From NCBI GenBank assembly GCA_050247075.1, contig JBFWUW010000142.1:1-6672 (forward strand): a DNA stretch of 6,672 nucleotides, read 5' to 3'. Source of the DNA: JBFWUW01 sp050247075. Its GTDB lineage: Bacteria > Planctomycetota > Planctomycetia > Pirellulales > JBFWUW01. The notes beneath the pieces were generated by a model. The model searched no databases. It had not been told where the DNA came from and saw nothing but the letters and a program-made list of their open reading frames with translations. Position numbers and translations under genes: made by a program. This document shows positions 1-6,027 of the stretch, piece by piece. Within the stretch, counting starts at the first letter, position 1. Each line of letters opens with the position of its first letter.

Positions 1-20
1 CCACCCCTGGCCACGGCGCA

Positions 21-60
21 AGCTACAAGGCAGGAGCCATGTAGCTACGGCTGGCCACCG
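21..60. repeat. Compound inverted repeat (GTAGCTAC core)
   Basis: The six bases AGCTAC at 21-26 are inverted as GTAGCT at 41-46, and 41-48 (GTAGCTAC) is itself a perfect 8-base palindrome. Immediately after it, CGGCTGG (48-54) can pair with CCGGCCG (58-64), allowing one G-T wobble, to form a second hairpin around CCA. Such GTAGCTACGG-type sequences recall short dispersed repeats between planctomycete genes. That resemblance is from memory and cannot be checked here, because only one copy lies in this window. Confidence 0.4.
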
Positions 61-129
61 GCCGAATGGGTTCGATGGATGAACAAATGCCGTGGGGAAG
101 GCAGACGACGATTGGATAGGGTCGCCGAC

Positions 130-149
130 CCCAGGCATGAATGCCTGGG
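130..149. repeat. Perfect 9-base inverted repeat, CCCAGGCAT / ATGCCTGGG
   Basis: CCCAGGCAT at 130-138 is followed, after GA, by its exact complement ATGCCTGGG at 141-149. As RNA it would fold as a 7-bp stem with a 6-base loop. It has no adjacent T-run on either strand, so a rho-independent terminator is not supported. Translated, this motif gives the peptides PGMNAWA or PGIHAWG. These recur in spurious planctomycete hypothetical proteins, in my recollection, which suggests a dispersed repeat rather than a gene. Confidence 0.5.
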
Positions 150-165
150 CAATTCAAAAGGTTCC

Positions 166-180
166 GTCCTCCGGGAGGAC
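166..180. repeat. Inverted repeat GTCCTCC-G-GGAGGAC
   Basis: Seven bases at 166-172 are perfectly complementary to 174-180 around a single G. Folded, it would give a 5-bp stem with loop CCGGG. It sits 16 bases to the right of the previous dyad, so the pair may form one element. No function can be assigned from sequence alone. Confidence 0.4.
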
Positions 181-312
181 ATACGCCCCTCTTATCCGTG
201 GTTCCTTGAACCTCGATGGACGCGCCAGCCGCAATTGGTTGGACAAGCACGGGTTGACCGTATTTCAAGTGACCACGAATGGCCGCTTGTCCCACCCTAC
301 GATTCGCCTGGG

Positions 313-1617
313 TTACTGCTGGCCCATGACATTCAGCAGTTCGCCGCAGGCGATGCGATGGGCCACTTCGGCCTTGATGGCGTCGACTTGGGCGTTGAGA
401 AGGTCTTTGCCCGCGTCCAACGCGGCGGGGGTGGCCGCCTTCTTCTGGGCAATTGCCTGGCGCACGGCTAACATGCGGCCGGCCGTATGGGCCACGCGGG
501 CGGTTTGCTGGTAGTTGCGAAAGGCCTTGTGGGCATTGGCCGCGGTCTCCTCGCGAGCCTTGCGAATGGCGGCCTGCGCCATGGCGATGTCGGTCTCGCT
601 CTTGCGGATTAAATGCCGACGCTTGCCCGCATCGAACAGCGTGTAGCTGGCCGTTCCGCCCACAAAGCCAATGTTGCTCTGAATCGCTCCGATGCCATTC
701 TGGTTAAGGTAGCCGCCAAAGACGTTGACATCGGGAAGGCAGTCGGTCTTGACGATGGCCAGCGCGGCATGGGCCTTTTCCAGGTTTTGCACCGCTTCGC
801 AGACATCGGGGCTGTGGGTCACGGCCAATTCCACCGCGTGCCTGGCCGAGGCGACGGGCGATCCGCACGGCGGCAGGTCCGCCAGAATTAGTTGTGAGTC
901 GAACGGCAATCCTAGCAGTGCGTTTAATTGCGATTGCAACTGGTCGAGTTGCCCTTCGGCTTCGTCCATGCCTTGCACGGTTTCCCAATAGGCGGCGCGC
1001 AAGTCTGGGTCTTTGCTGTTTTCAAACGGTTTGGCGGCCGTCAAGGCGTCGCTCAATGTCTGGCGAATGCGGTGCGTGGCCCAAATGCCGACATACAACT
1101 GCTCGACGCCCCCCAATACGGCCCGCCGTGCTTTGACAACGTCCAGGCAGGCAATCTCACCGTCGGCGGCGGTGATGCGTTCCAGCCCGCGAACTTTTAA
1201 TAGCGCCGTAATGGGCTGGGCCCCCATGACCGTCCCCAAAGTCTGGTCCTGTTCGACCAGGTTTACGGGCACCGAGAGCCCATTGCGCAAGGTAAACACC
1301 GAACCCAGCGGACTGTCATAATGCAGATAGGCGAAGCTTCCCAATACCTTGGGCAGATAGTCCGAATGCACGGCCCGCAGCGCGTGCTGTTTTTCCTCGG
1401 TGTTTAAGCGGGCCAGCGCCAGTGTGGGATTGTGTTCCAGGGCCATAGCCTTGGCCTCAGGCAGGGTAAGCTGTACCGGCGGGTGAGGTTCTTCAAGAAC
1501 CACGGGCGGAAAGCGCAGCAACTCGACTGGCTGTTGGGCGCGTGCCGTGACAACAATACCCATCGCCGCAAGCATAAAAGCAAAGGCCCTTGTCCACCAA
1601 GAATGCCTGTATGCCAT
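313..1617 (-). CDS. TolC-family outer membrane efflux protein
   Basis: This is a 434-residue protein of the TolC/OEP family, which forms trimeric outer-membrane channels that span the periplasm and export substrates for RND, ABC or MFS pumps. A signal peptide is visible: WWTR, a hydrophobic stretch at about 11-23, then the cleavage site TARA|QQ after residue 27. There is no lipobox cysteine, so it is not a lipoprotein of the OprM kind. Two homologous halves follow, each opening with an entry helix (LPEAKAMALEHNP at 52-64; ARHAVELAVTHSP at 258-270), then a beta-strand entry (DYLPKVLGSFAY from 86; DCLPDVNVFGGY from 292), then long Ala/Gln/Glu-rich helices. The first half ends in LNALLGLP (231-238). 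The ATG at 1617 has a G-rich ribosome site (GGGGGGA, 1622-1628) 4 bases upstream. Five cysteines in the mature protein are unusual for the family. No pump or adaptor gene is visible, so the substrate is unknown. Confidence 0.88.
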   Translation of the reverse strand: MAYRHSWWTRAFAFMLAAMGIVVTARAQQPVELLRFPPVVLEEPHPPVQLTLPEAKAMALEHNPTLALARLNTEEKQHALRAVHSDYLPKVLGSFAYLHYDSPLGSVFTLRNGLSVPVNLVEQDQTLGTVMGAQPITALLKVRGLERITAADGEIACLDVVKARRAVLGGVEQLYVGIWATHRIRQTLSDALTAAKPFENSKDPDLRAAYWETVQGMDEAEGQLDQLQSQLNALLGLPFDSQLILADLPPCGSPVASARHAVELAVTHSPDVCEAVQNLEKAHAALAIVKTDCLPDVNVFGGYLNQNGIGAIQSNIGFVGGTASYTLFDAGKRRHLIRKSETDIAMAQAAIRKAREETAANAHKAFRNYQQTARVAHTAGRMLAVRQAIAQKKAATPAALDAGKDLLNAQVDAIKAEVAHRIACGELLNVMGQQ

Positions 1618-1820
1618 GCCATCCCCCCGGATGAATCGTCAACACAGCGTTCCGTCGCCATCCAATGGGAGGTCACAGCCGGCCACTGCCATGAAATTCC
1701 ATCGTCGTTGGGATTCCGACGGCTTTAACGATTGTAAGGCCGAACCGCCAAAGTGGCGGGCAAGGCGCGATAGCGGCCATGCTGGCGGTGACTGCGGATG
1801 TGATTCGATCAAAACTAAGT
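1618..1820. other. Spacer between PSD1 gene and tolC-like gene
   Basis: This 203-base gap lies downstream of the PSD1 stop and upstream of the TolC-like start, both on the minus strand. It contains one compact hairpin (1745-1759). I found no pair of -35/-10 boxes with acceptable spacing on the minus strand: TACAAT at 1732-1737 is a fair -10, but the nearest TTG-type box upstream is about 21 bases away. Open frames that cross it from the flanking genes look like spill-over. The size of the gap favours separate transcription of the two genes, but does not prove it. Confidence 0.5.
1745..1759 (-). terminator. Possible weak terminator hairpin after the PSD1 gene
   Basis: CCGCCA (1745-1750) and TGGCGG (1754-1759) form a 6-bp GC-rich stem with a 3-base loop, about 60 bases beyond the PSD1 stop codon. 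On the minus strand the stem is followed by TTCGGCCTTAC, which is not a proper U-tract. The hairpin could instead be part of the leader region of the TolC-like gene, so the terminator call is tentative. Confidence 0.25.
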
Positions 1821-4800
1821 TCAGTTCCGCGTTACCGTCTCATCCAAGTTCAGCAGCAGATTGGCTACCAGAGTAGAAGCGGCTAGTTCGGCCTCGGGCA
1901 GTTCCGGCTTGGGGGCTGATTCGCCATTGCGGATGACTTTGGCTGCTGCCTCGGGGTGTTGCTGGTATTTGGCGAGTTCCGCCGCGAACAAGGCTTGGAC
2001 GACCGACGCTTCCTCCGCGGATGGCTGGCGAGACAGCACTAGTCGGTATCCCAGGGCAATCCGCTCCGCTGGCGATAAGCCGACTTGGGCCATCATCCGT
2101 TCGGCCAGCGCCCGGGCTGCCTCAAAGTGCTGCACGTCGTTCATCAACTGCAAGGCTTGCAGCGGCGTGTTGCTGCGTTCGCGCACGGTGCAGAACTGTT
2201 CCCGGTTGGGGGCATCGAAATTGACCATGAAGGGCGGGGGCGCGGTCCGTTTGAAGAAGACATAGATACTGCGGCGGTACAAAGCCGCGCCGGTATCTTG
2301 CTTGTAGTTGGCCGTGTTCGATCCGGTGAAGCCGACCGGTTCCCAAATGTTGGGGGGCTGGTAAGGATGGACGCCGCGCCCGCCCATGGCGGGGTTCAGT
2401 AGCCCGCTGACGAACAGTGCATTGTCGCGAAGCTGCTCGGCATCCAGGCGAATTCTGGGCCCGCGGGCGTACAGCCGGTTTTGTGGATCGTGCTGCCATT
2501 GTTCTGGCGTTACGGCGGACGACTGGCGGAAGGCCGCCGACATCACCATCAGCCGCAGCAGCGACTTGACATTCCAACCGCTCTCGCGGAATTCCACCGC
2601 CAGCCAATCGAGCAATTCCGGGTGGCTGGGCGTTTCTCCCTGCGATCCAAAGTCGAAGCTGGTCTTGACCAGCCCCACGCCAAACATCTGCTGCCAGAAA
2701 CGGTTGACGGTCACGCGGGCCGTCAAGGGATTCTCCGGCGAAACCAGCCAGCGGGCCAGATCCAAGCGGTTGGCGCGCTGGCTGTCGGCGGAAAGGGCCA
2801 GCGGCGGCAAAATTGCTGGTACACCCGGCTGGACCGGTTCGCCCGGCTTGTTGTACTGCCCGCGCAACATGACGAAGCTTTCGCGCGGCTGGGGCAGATC
2901 GCGGTAGATGAATGACGAGGGGATGCTCTTGTCAAAATCATCCCGCTGCTGGCGCAAGCCGGCCAGTTCTTGGACCAGCGGAGCCAATTGCGACGCGGTC
3001 TGTTGGCAGACCTGTTGCAAGTAATAGTTGCGTACCTTGGCGGCGGTGTCCGCGGCGGGCGCGGGTTCGGGACCGGCTTTGAGTGCCTGGTTCAAATCGG
3101 CCGGTGCCCCGGCGGTATCCTTGCCGGCTTGTTGCTTCCAATAGGCCCGCAGAGAACGGCGCGGGTCTGTGGCCGGGTTGTTGATTCCCTCGACGCCGGC
3201 CTGGTCCCAATAGACCGTGCCGCCAAACTGGGTGAACGCAAAGCCCGTTACGGCGTCGCCCGGCCTTAGGCCGATTTTGGACGCGGCGGCTTGCAACCGC
3301 ACCCATTCGCCTGCTTTGGGCAGCGGGCCGATGAGCACCCGCTCGGTGGTATCGCGAGCGCCCCATTCGATGGCGTCATAGTCGCCCCATACCGCGCGAT
3401 GCAGCCAGCCCGACTTAAAGTATTGCAACATTAAGGTTTTGGGAGGGTCTTGCGGGTCGATCCAAACATGGGCATAGAGCCGGCCCTCGTTCGGTATCGC
3501 CAGGGGCCGCTGCCCTTCGTAAACATCTTGCGTCAGCCCCTTGTCGGTGCGCTTCAGGGCCTTTTCGCCATGAAAGACCTGGCCATTGGCCGCCGTGACG
3601 AACAGTGTGGGGTGGCCGGGGCTGGCAGCGGCCTTGCCCCCTTCCGGAAAGGCGTCGTCAAACCAAACGTCGTCGATTGCCGACACGGGTGGGGGCGGAT
3701 CGAGCGTGGCCGGATCGGAATAGGCCACGGCCGCGGTCTGTGCATCCAATTGCTGTTGCTTGCCGGCGATTTGCTGGTCGAATTCCGCCAGCCGCGCCAC
3801 ATGTTCGGCCGTGGCCAATTTGGTGGTGGGGGCGGTGAGCAATACGTTGCCATCCAACGGCGGATCGGCCGCCGAATGGAAAAAAGCGTAAAACGAGTAA
3901 AAGTCCTTGGCCGACAGTGGGTCGAATTTATGGTCGTGGCAGACGGCGCAGCCAGCGGTCAGGCCGAGCCAGGCTTCGGCGGTGGTGCTGGCCCGATCGA
4001 CCGCGTTGCGAAAGATCCATTCCTCGTTGATCGAGCCCCCCTCGCCCGTCGTCACGTTACAGCGAATGAAGCCTGTCGCCACCAGTTGGTCCAGGGAAGG
4101 GTCGGGCAGCAGGTCGCCCGCCAACTGCTCCACCGTGAATTGGTCGAAGGGCTTGTTTTGGTTGAACGACTTCACGACATAGTCGCGGTAGGCCCACATT
4201 TGCCGTTCGTTGTCCAAGTGCAAGCCGTGCGTGTCGGCATAGCGGGCCACGTCCAACCAGTGCCGGGCTTGTTCCTCGCCAAATTGCTGAGAGCCAAGAT
4301 AACGGTCGACCATATTGGCGTAGGCGTCGGGCGAAGTATCCGCCAGATAGGCGTCGACCTCGGGCAAGCTGGGAGGCAAACCGGTGAGGGCAAATGCCAC
4401 GCGGCGGATAAGTATTTCGCGCTCGGCCTCTTCCGACATGGCCAGCCCGTCGCGGCGCAAGCGGTCGGCGATGAACAGGTCGATGGGGTTGTTGGCCTTG
4501 GCCAATTCGACGGCTTGTGGAGGGGCCGCCGCGGTCAACGGTTCAAACGACCAATGCTGTTCGTAGACAGCCCCTTGCGCCACCCAACGGCGGAAGAGTT
4601 GCTGCTGATTGGGCGTGAGCGATTTGTGCGAATCGGCTGGCGGCATCCGCAGCGCGGCATCGGTGGAGAAGACGCGGCGGATGATCTCGCTGTCGTCGGG
4701 CTTGCCGGGGACGATTGGGATGGCCCCGCTTTCAGCCGGAGCAAGGGCCGCCTCGCGCTTATCGAGGCGCAATCCGGCTTGCTGTTCCGCCGGGCCGTGA

Positions 4801-4961
4801 CACTTGAAACAGGTGTCTGACATGATCGGACGAATATCGCGATTGAAGCGCACCTCGTCGGGCGGCGTTTCCGCGCTCGCCCGATCAGTAAACGCCATTA
4901 ACAGCGCCACGCTCCAAGCCAAGGCCGAAATCGAAAACGTGCCACGACGCTTATTTTGCAT
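1821..4961 (-). CDS. Exported PSD1 / planctomycete cytochrome C domain protein (PSCyt1-DUF1549-DUF1553)
   Basis: A large secreted protein (1046 aa from the chosen start), of a family of unknown biochemical role that is hugely expanded in planctomycetes. N-terminal signal peptide: QNKRR, hydrophobic 11-24, ASA|E cleavage after residue 30. Then a PSCyt1-like domain (about 35-137) with a CxxCH haem motif (TCFKCHG, C51/C54/H55) and LRMPP (104-108), whose Met could be a distal haem ligand. Next is DUF1549 (about 157-370), which contains a second CxxCH (CAVCH, 338-342). A Gln/Ala-rich possible coiled coil sits near 395-420, then a middle section (about 430-582, ending near GTVYWDQAG) resembling a jelly-roll or LamG-like domain. 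DUF1553 fills about 690-1015, with NRFWQQMFG (753-761), FDAPNREQF (915-923) and RSNTPLQALQLMND (929-942). The longest frame begins at a TTG (5042) with no ribosome site. ATG 4961 has GAGGA 5 bases upstream and leads straight into the signal peptide. The usual DUF1501 partner gene is not adjacent. Periplasmic c-type haem attachment is inferred from the motifs. Confidence 0.92.
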   Translation of the reverse strand: MQNKRRGTFSISALAWSVALLMAFTDRASAETPPDEVRFNRDIRPIMSDTCFKCHGPAEQQAGLRLDKREAALAPAESGAIPIVPGKPDDSEIIRRVFSTDAALRMPPADSHKSLTPNQQQLFRRWVAQGAVYEQHWSFEPLTAAAPPQAVELAKANNPIDLFIADRLRRDGLAMSEEAEREILIRRVAFALTGLPPSLPEVDAYLADTSPDAYANMVDRYLGSQQFGEEQARHWLDVARYADTHGLHLDNERQMWAYRDYVVKSFNQNKPFDQFTVEQLAGDLLPDPSLDQLVATGFIRCNVTTGEGGSINEEWIFRNAVDRASTTAEAWLGLTAGCAVCHDHKFDPLSAKDFYSFYAFFHSAADPPLDGNVLLTAPTTKLATAEHVARLAEFDQQIAGKQQQLDAQTAAVAYSDPATLDPPPPVSAIDDVWFDDAFPEGGKAAASPGHPTLFVTAANGQVFHGEKALKRTDKGLTQDVYEGQRPLAIPNEGRLYAHVWIDPQDPPKTLMLQYFKSGWLHRAVWGDYDAIEWGARDTTERVLIGPLPKAGEWVRLQAAASKIGLRPGDAVTGFAFTQFGGTVYWDQAGVEGINNPATDPRRSLRAYWKQQAGKDTAGAPADLNQALKAGPEPAPAADTAAKVRNYYLQQVCQQTASQLAPLVQELAGLRQQRDDFDKSIPSSFIYRDLPQPRESFVMLRGQYNKPGEPVQPGVPAILPPLALSADSQRANRLDLARWLVSPENPLTARVTVNRFWQQMFGVGLVKTSFDFGSQGETPSHPELLDWLAVEFRESGWNVKSLLRLMVMSAAFRQSSAVTPEQWQHDPQNRLYARGPRIRLDAEQLRDNALFVSGLLNPAMGGRGVHPYQPPNIWEPVGFTGSNTANYKQDTGAALYRRSIYVFFKRTAPPPFMVNFDAPNREQFCTVRERSNTPLQALQLMNDVQHFEAARALAERMMAQVGLSPAERIALGYRLVLSRQPSAEEASVVQALFAAELAKYQQHPEAAAKVIRNGESAPKPELPEAELAASTLVANLLLNLDETVTRN

Positions 4962-4966
4962 GAAAT

Positions 4967-4971
4967 TCCTC
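4967..4971 (-). promoter_or_regulatory. Shine-Dalgarno site that fixes the PSD1 gene start
   Basis: On the minus strand the sequence reads TGAGGAATTTCATG. The GAGGA core sits 5 bases before the ATG at 4961. No comparable site precedes the in-frame TTG at 5042 or the in-frame ATG at 5015. This is the main reason for shortening the reading frame by 27 codons. Confidence 0.65.
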
Positions 4972-5013
4972 AGGGCGATTTTCTGACACCCGCGAAAGGC
5001 AGCCCCGCCATCC

Positions 5014-5042
5014 ATTAACGTAGATGAATGAATTCGATTCAA
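5014..5042 (-). promoter_or_regulatory. Candidate sigma-70-type promoter for the PSD1 gene
   Basis: On the minus strand TTGAAT (5037-5042) and GTTAAT (5014-5019) are separated by exactly 17 bases. Each matches 4 of 6 consensus positions. The site lies about 53 bases upstream of the preferred ATG at 4961, which agrees with the shorter gene start. Planctomycete promoters are poorly characterised and the match is weak, so this is only a candidate. Confidence 0.25.
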
Positions 5043-5241
5043 GCCCCGATGTTAGGCAGGGCATGTCTAAGGATCGGGCAGATCGACAACGCCTGTTCTA
5101 GGCCAGCGCTCAGTTTACCCGCATTTTATGGTGGATGCGGGGGATCGTGGCTATTGGTGCGGTTTTTGCACTGGGGGATCGCAGGCAGCCGATGACGCTG
5201 CCGCCGCGACCACGATGGACCACCTATTTAGGGCACCGCCC

Positions 5242-5490
5242 ATGGCAATCAACCCTTGGCAGACCGACGAAGGACCGATCGAGCTTTCGCCAGAGCGGCT
5301 GGCGGCGATGAGCAGCGAGGGGTTGATTAATCTAATCCATTTGCTGGAGTCGCGCGAGACCGGCCCGGCTGCGATTGAGTGTGACCACCGCCGTTATCTG
5401 GAACGGCACGAGCTGATCCGGCTAGTGAGATTGGCTGCCAGCTTGCAGCGCAAAGCCCCCGCGCGGCGCACGACCGCGGGCTCTCTGTAG
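5242..5490 (+). CDS. Small hypothetical protein, divergent from the PSD1 gene
   Basis: I do not recognise this 82-residue protein. It is soluble-looking, with no signal peptide or membrane segment. A central stretch is probably helical (LSPERLAAMSSEGLINLIHLLESRE at about 15-39, written here as position and start only for orientation), followed by a conserved-looking charged segment around DHRRYLERHELIRLV (48-62) and an Arg/Ala/Thr-rich basic tail. One cysteine (C47) precedes the DHRR segment. The frame can be extended upstream in frame to an ATG at 5128 (120 aa), but that start has no ribosome site and the added residues are compositionally poor. The ATG at 5242 has TAGGG 8 bases upstream. 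It is transcribed away from the PSD1 gene, with 280 bases between the two chosen starts. No function is assigned. That it is a real gene is likely but not certain. Confidence 0.55.
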   Translation: MAINPWQTDEGPIELSPERLAAMSSEGLINLIHLLESRETGPAAIECDHRRYLERHELIRLVRLAASLQRKAPARRTTAGSL

Positions 5491-5525
5491 TCGGCGGCGC
5501 GATCGTTGTTGGAATGGGATGTAGG

Positions 5526-5616
5526 ATTCAATTCGTCCATTCATCCCCGATATCGCTGATTGCCACGGTCCGGCGATCCAGACATTTGAAGATAGTGCAT
5601 TGCCAGCGAATTGAAT
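5526..5616. repeat. 10-base perfect inverted repeat with 71-base spacer
   Basis: ATTCAATTCG at 5526-5535 is exactly complementary to CGAATTGAAT at 5607-5616. A G-U pair could extend the stem by one (5536 with 5606). A competing pairing exists inside it (TCGCTG 5553-5558 with CAGCGA 5604-5609), so alternative RNA folds are possible. It lies just 3' of the small hypothetical gene and 30 bases before the larger inverted repeat. It may be a structured 3' end or part of the neighbouring element. Confidence 0.4.
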
Positions 5617-5645
5617 GCGCACCGGCAATTGGACGAGGCTTGGTG

Positions 5646-5781
5646 AGAACCACGAATCAAACGAATCTAGCGAATAAACCTCCTGAGTGGAAACTCGCTT
5701 GAGGAAAAGAGGGCGGGCAGCGACAAGAAGAACTCGTACCATAAGATTCTTATTCGTTAGATTCGTTTGATTCGTGGTTCT
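5646..5781. repeat. MITE-like element: 32-base inverted repeats made of 9-base units
   Basis: The arm 5646-5677 is the reverse complement of 5750-5781 with a single mismatch in 32 bases (5670 against 5757), which would be a G-U pair in RNA. The spacer is 72 bases. Each arm has an internal 9-base period: CCACGAATC, AAACGAATC, TAGCGAATA on the left (5650-5676) and TATTCGTTA, GATTCGTTT, GATTCGTGG on the right (5751-5777). The pentamer CTTGG occurs just outside both arms (5639-5643 and 5785-5789), a possible but unconvincing target duplication. No transposase is encoded within it. It could be a non-autonomous mobile element, a dispersed intergenic repeat of the CGAATC type, or a long transcript hairpin acting on the flanking genes. 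Confidence 0.65.
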
Positions 5782-5786
5782 TCTCT

Positions 5787-5810
5787 TGGCGGGGTGGTAC
5801 GATCCCGCCA
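5787..5810. repeat. Hairpin TGGCGGG / CCCGCCA with 10-base loop
   Basis: TGGCGGG (5787-5793) pairs perfectly with CCCGCCA (5804-5810). The stem begins 5 bases after the right arm of the large inverted repeat. Neither strand has a T-run after the stem, so it is not a standard intrinsic terminator. It could cap the preceding element or act in the leader of the P-II transcript. Confidence 0.35.
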
Positions 5811-5892
5811 TTCTCGGCCGCGATGCACAATCCGGCCTGAGTATACGGCGTTTTTGGCGGTCTCGGCCCTCCAAGATGGAACGCCCGTGGTC

Positions 5893-5907
5893 GCCGTCGG
5901 AGACGGC
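5893..5907. repeat. Hairpin GCCGTC-GGA-GACGGC within a probable dispersed repeat
   Basis: A 6-bp GC-rich stem with a 3-base loop lies inside a longer string reading, on the minus strand, TGTAGGAGCCGTCTCCGACG. I recall this type of GTAGGAGCCGTCTCCGACGG sequence as a common intergenic repeat in planctomycete genomes, but only one copy is present here. It sits 121 bases before the chosen P-II start. Confidence 0.35.
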
Positions 5908-6027
5908 TCCTACAGCCAAGTGCCACCCACGGCCACAAGGTGGCCCGCTATCGTTGCATTATCTTCACATGTCTGCCTGCGCTCCGCCACTCGCGCAGCG
6001 TTGCGTTTCGACTGGTGGCGGTCGATA

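Larger units (their letters stand above)
1..312. other. Gene-free stretch downstream of the tolC-like gene, rich in small dyads
   Basis: No convincing coding sequence lies here. Open frames exist on both strands, but they disagree with one another, have no clear ribosome binding sites, resemble no family I recognise and run through hairpin-forming repeats. On the minus strand this is the 3' flank of the TolC-like gene, whose TAA is at 313-315. Three separate dyads (21-46, 130-149, 166-180) are listed on their own. None is followed by a T-run in either direction, so I cannot call a classical intrinsic terminator. The density of short inverted repeats is typical of planctomycete intergenic DNA, as an inference. 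Any pump or adaptor gene partnered with TolC would have to lie beyond the left edge. Confidence 0.6.
5491..6027. other. Repeat-rich intergenic region upstream of the P-II-like gene
   Basis: These 537 bases contain no credible gene. The open frames through them, including a 165-codon minus-strand frame (5422-5919) and an in-frame upstream extension of the P-II gene to 5767, run across inverted repeats and show no family features. I count four dyads here, listed separately: a 10-base arm pair (5526-5616), a 32-base arm pair (5646-5781), a 7-bp hairpin (5787-5810) and a 6-bp hairpin (5893-5907). No promoter with convincing boxes and spacing was found ahead of the P-II gene. Confidence 0.6.

Noticed and set aside
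23..514. Overlapping frames on both strands at the left end (90, 130 and 140 codons)
   Set aside because: They cross hairpin repeats and the 3' end of the TolC-like gene, conflict with each other, and have no recognisable domain or good ribosome site.
3450..4820. 456-codon plus-strand frame opposite the PSD1 gene
   Set aside because: It is a GC-driven antisense shadow. The minus strand carries clear DUF1549 and cytochrome motifs over the same bases, while this frame has no family features.
5646..5781. CRISPR array interpretation of the repeated CGAATC units
   Set aside because: The 9-base units are contiguous with no spacers, and the long copies are inverted and only two in number.
5422..5919. 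165-codon minus-strand frame
   Set aside because: It runs through the 3' end of the small hypothetical gene and both arms of the 32-base inverted repeat. Its TNQTNLTNK-type peptide is a direct product of the 9-base repeat, not of a protein family.
5941..5959. Sigma-54-like sequence TGGCCCG...TTGCAT ahead of the P-II gene
   Set aside because: The invariant GG (5942-5943) and GC (5956-5957) are separated by 12 bases instead of the required 10, so a functional -24/-12 promoter is not supported.
5767..6027. In-frame 87-codon N-terminal extension of the P-II gene
   Set aside because: P-II proteins begin within a residue or two of the first beta strand. The extension is encoded by intergenic hairpins, has no family match, and lacks a ribosome site at its start.
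5491..6027. tRNA or other classical RNA gene in the intergenic region
   Set aside because: No cloverleaf with an acceptor stem and T-arm consensus could be traced, and no riboswitch core was recognised.
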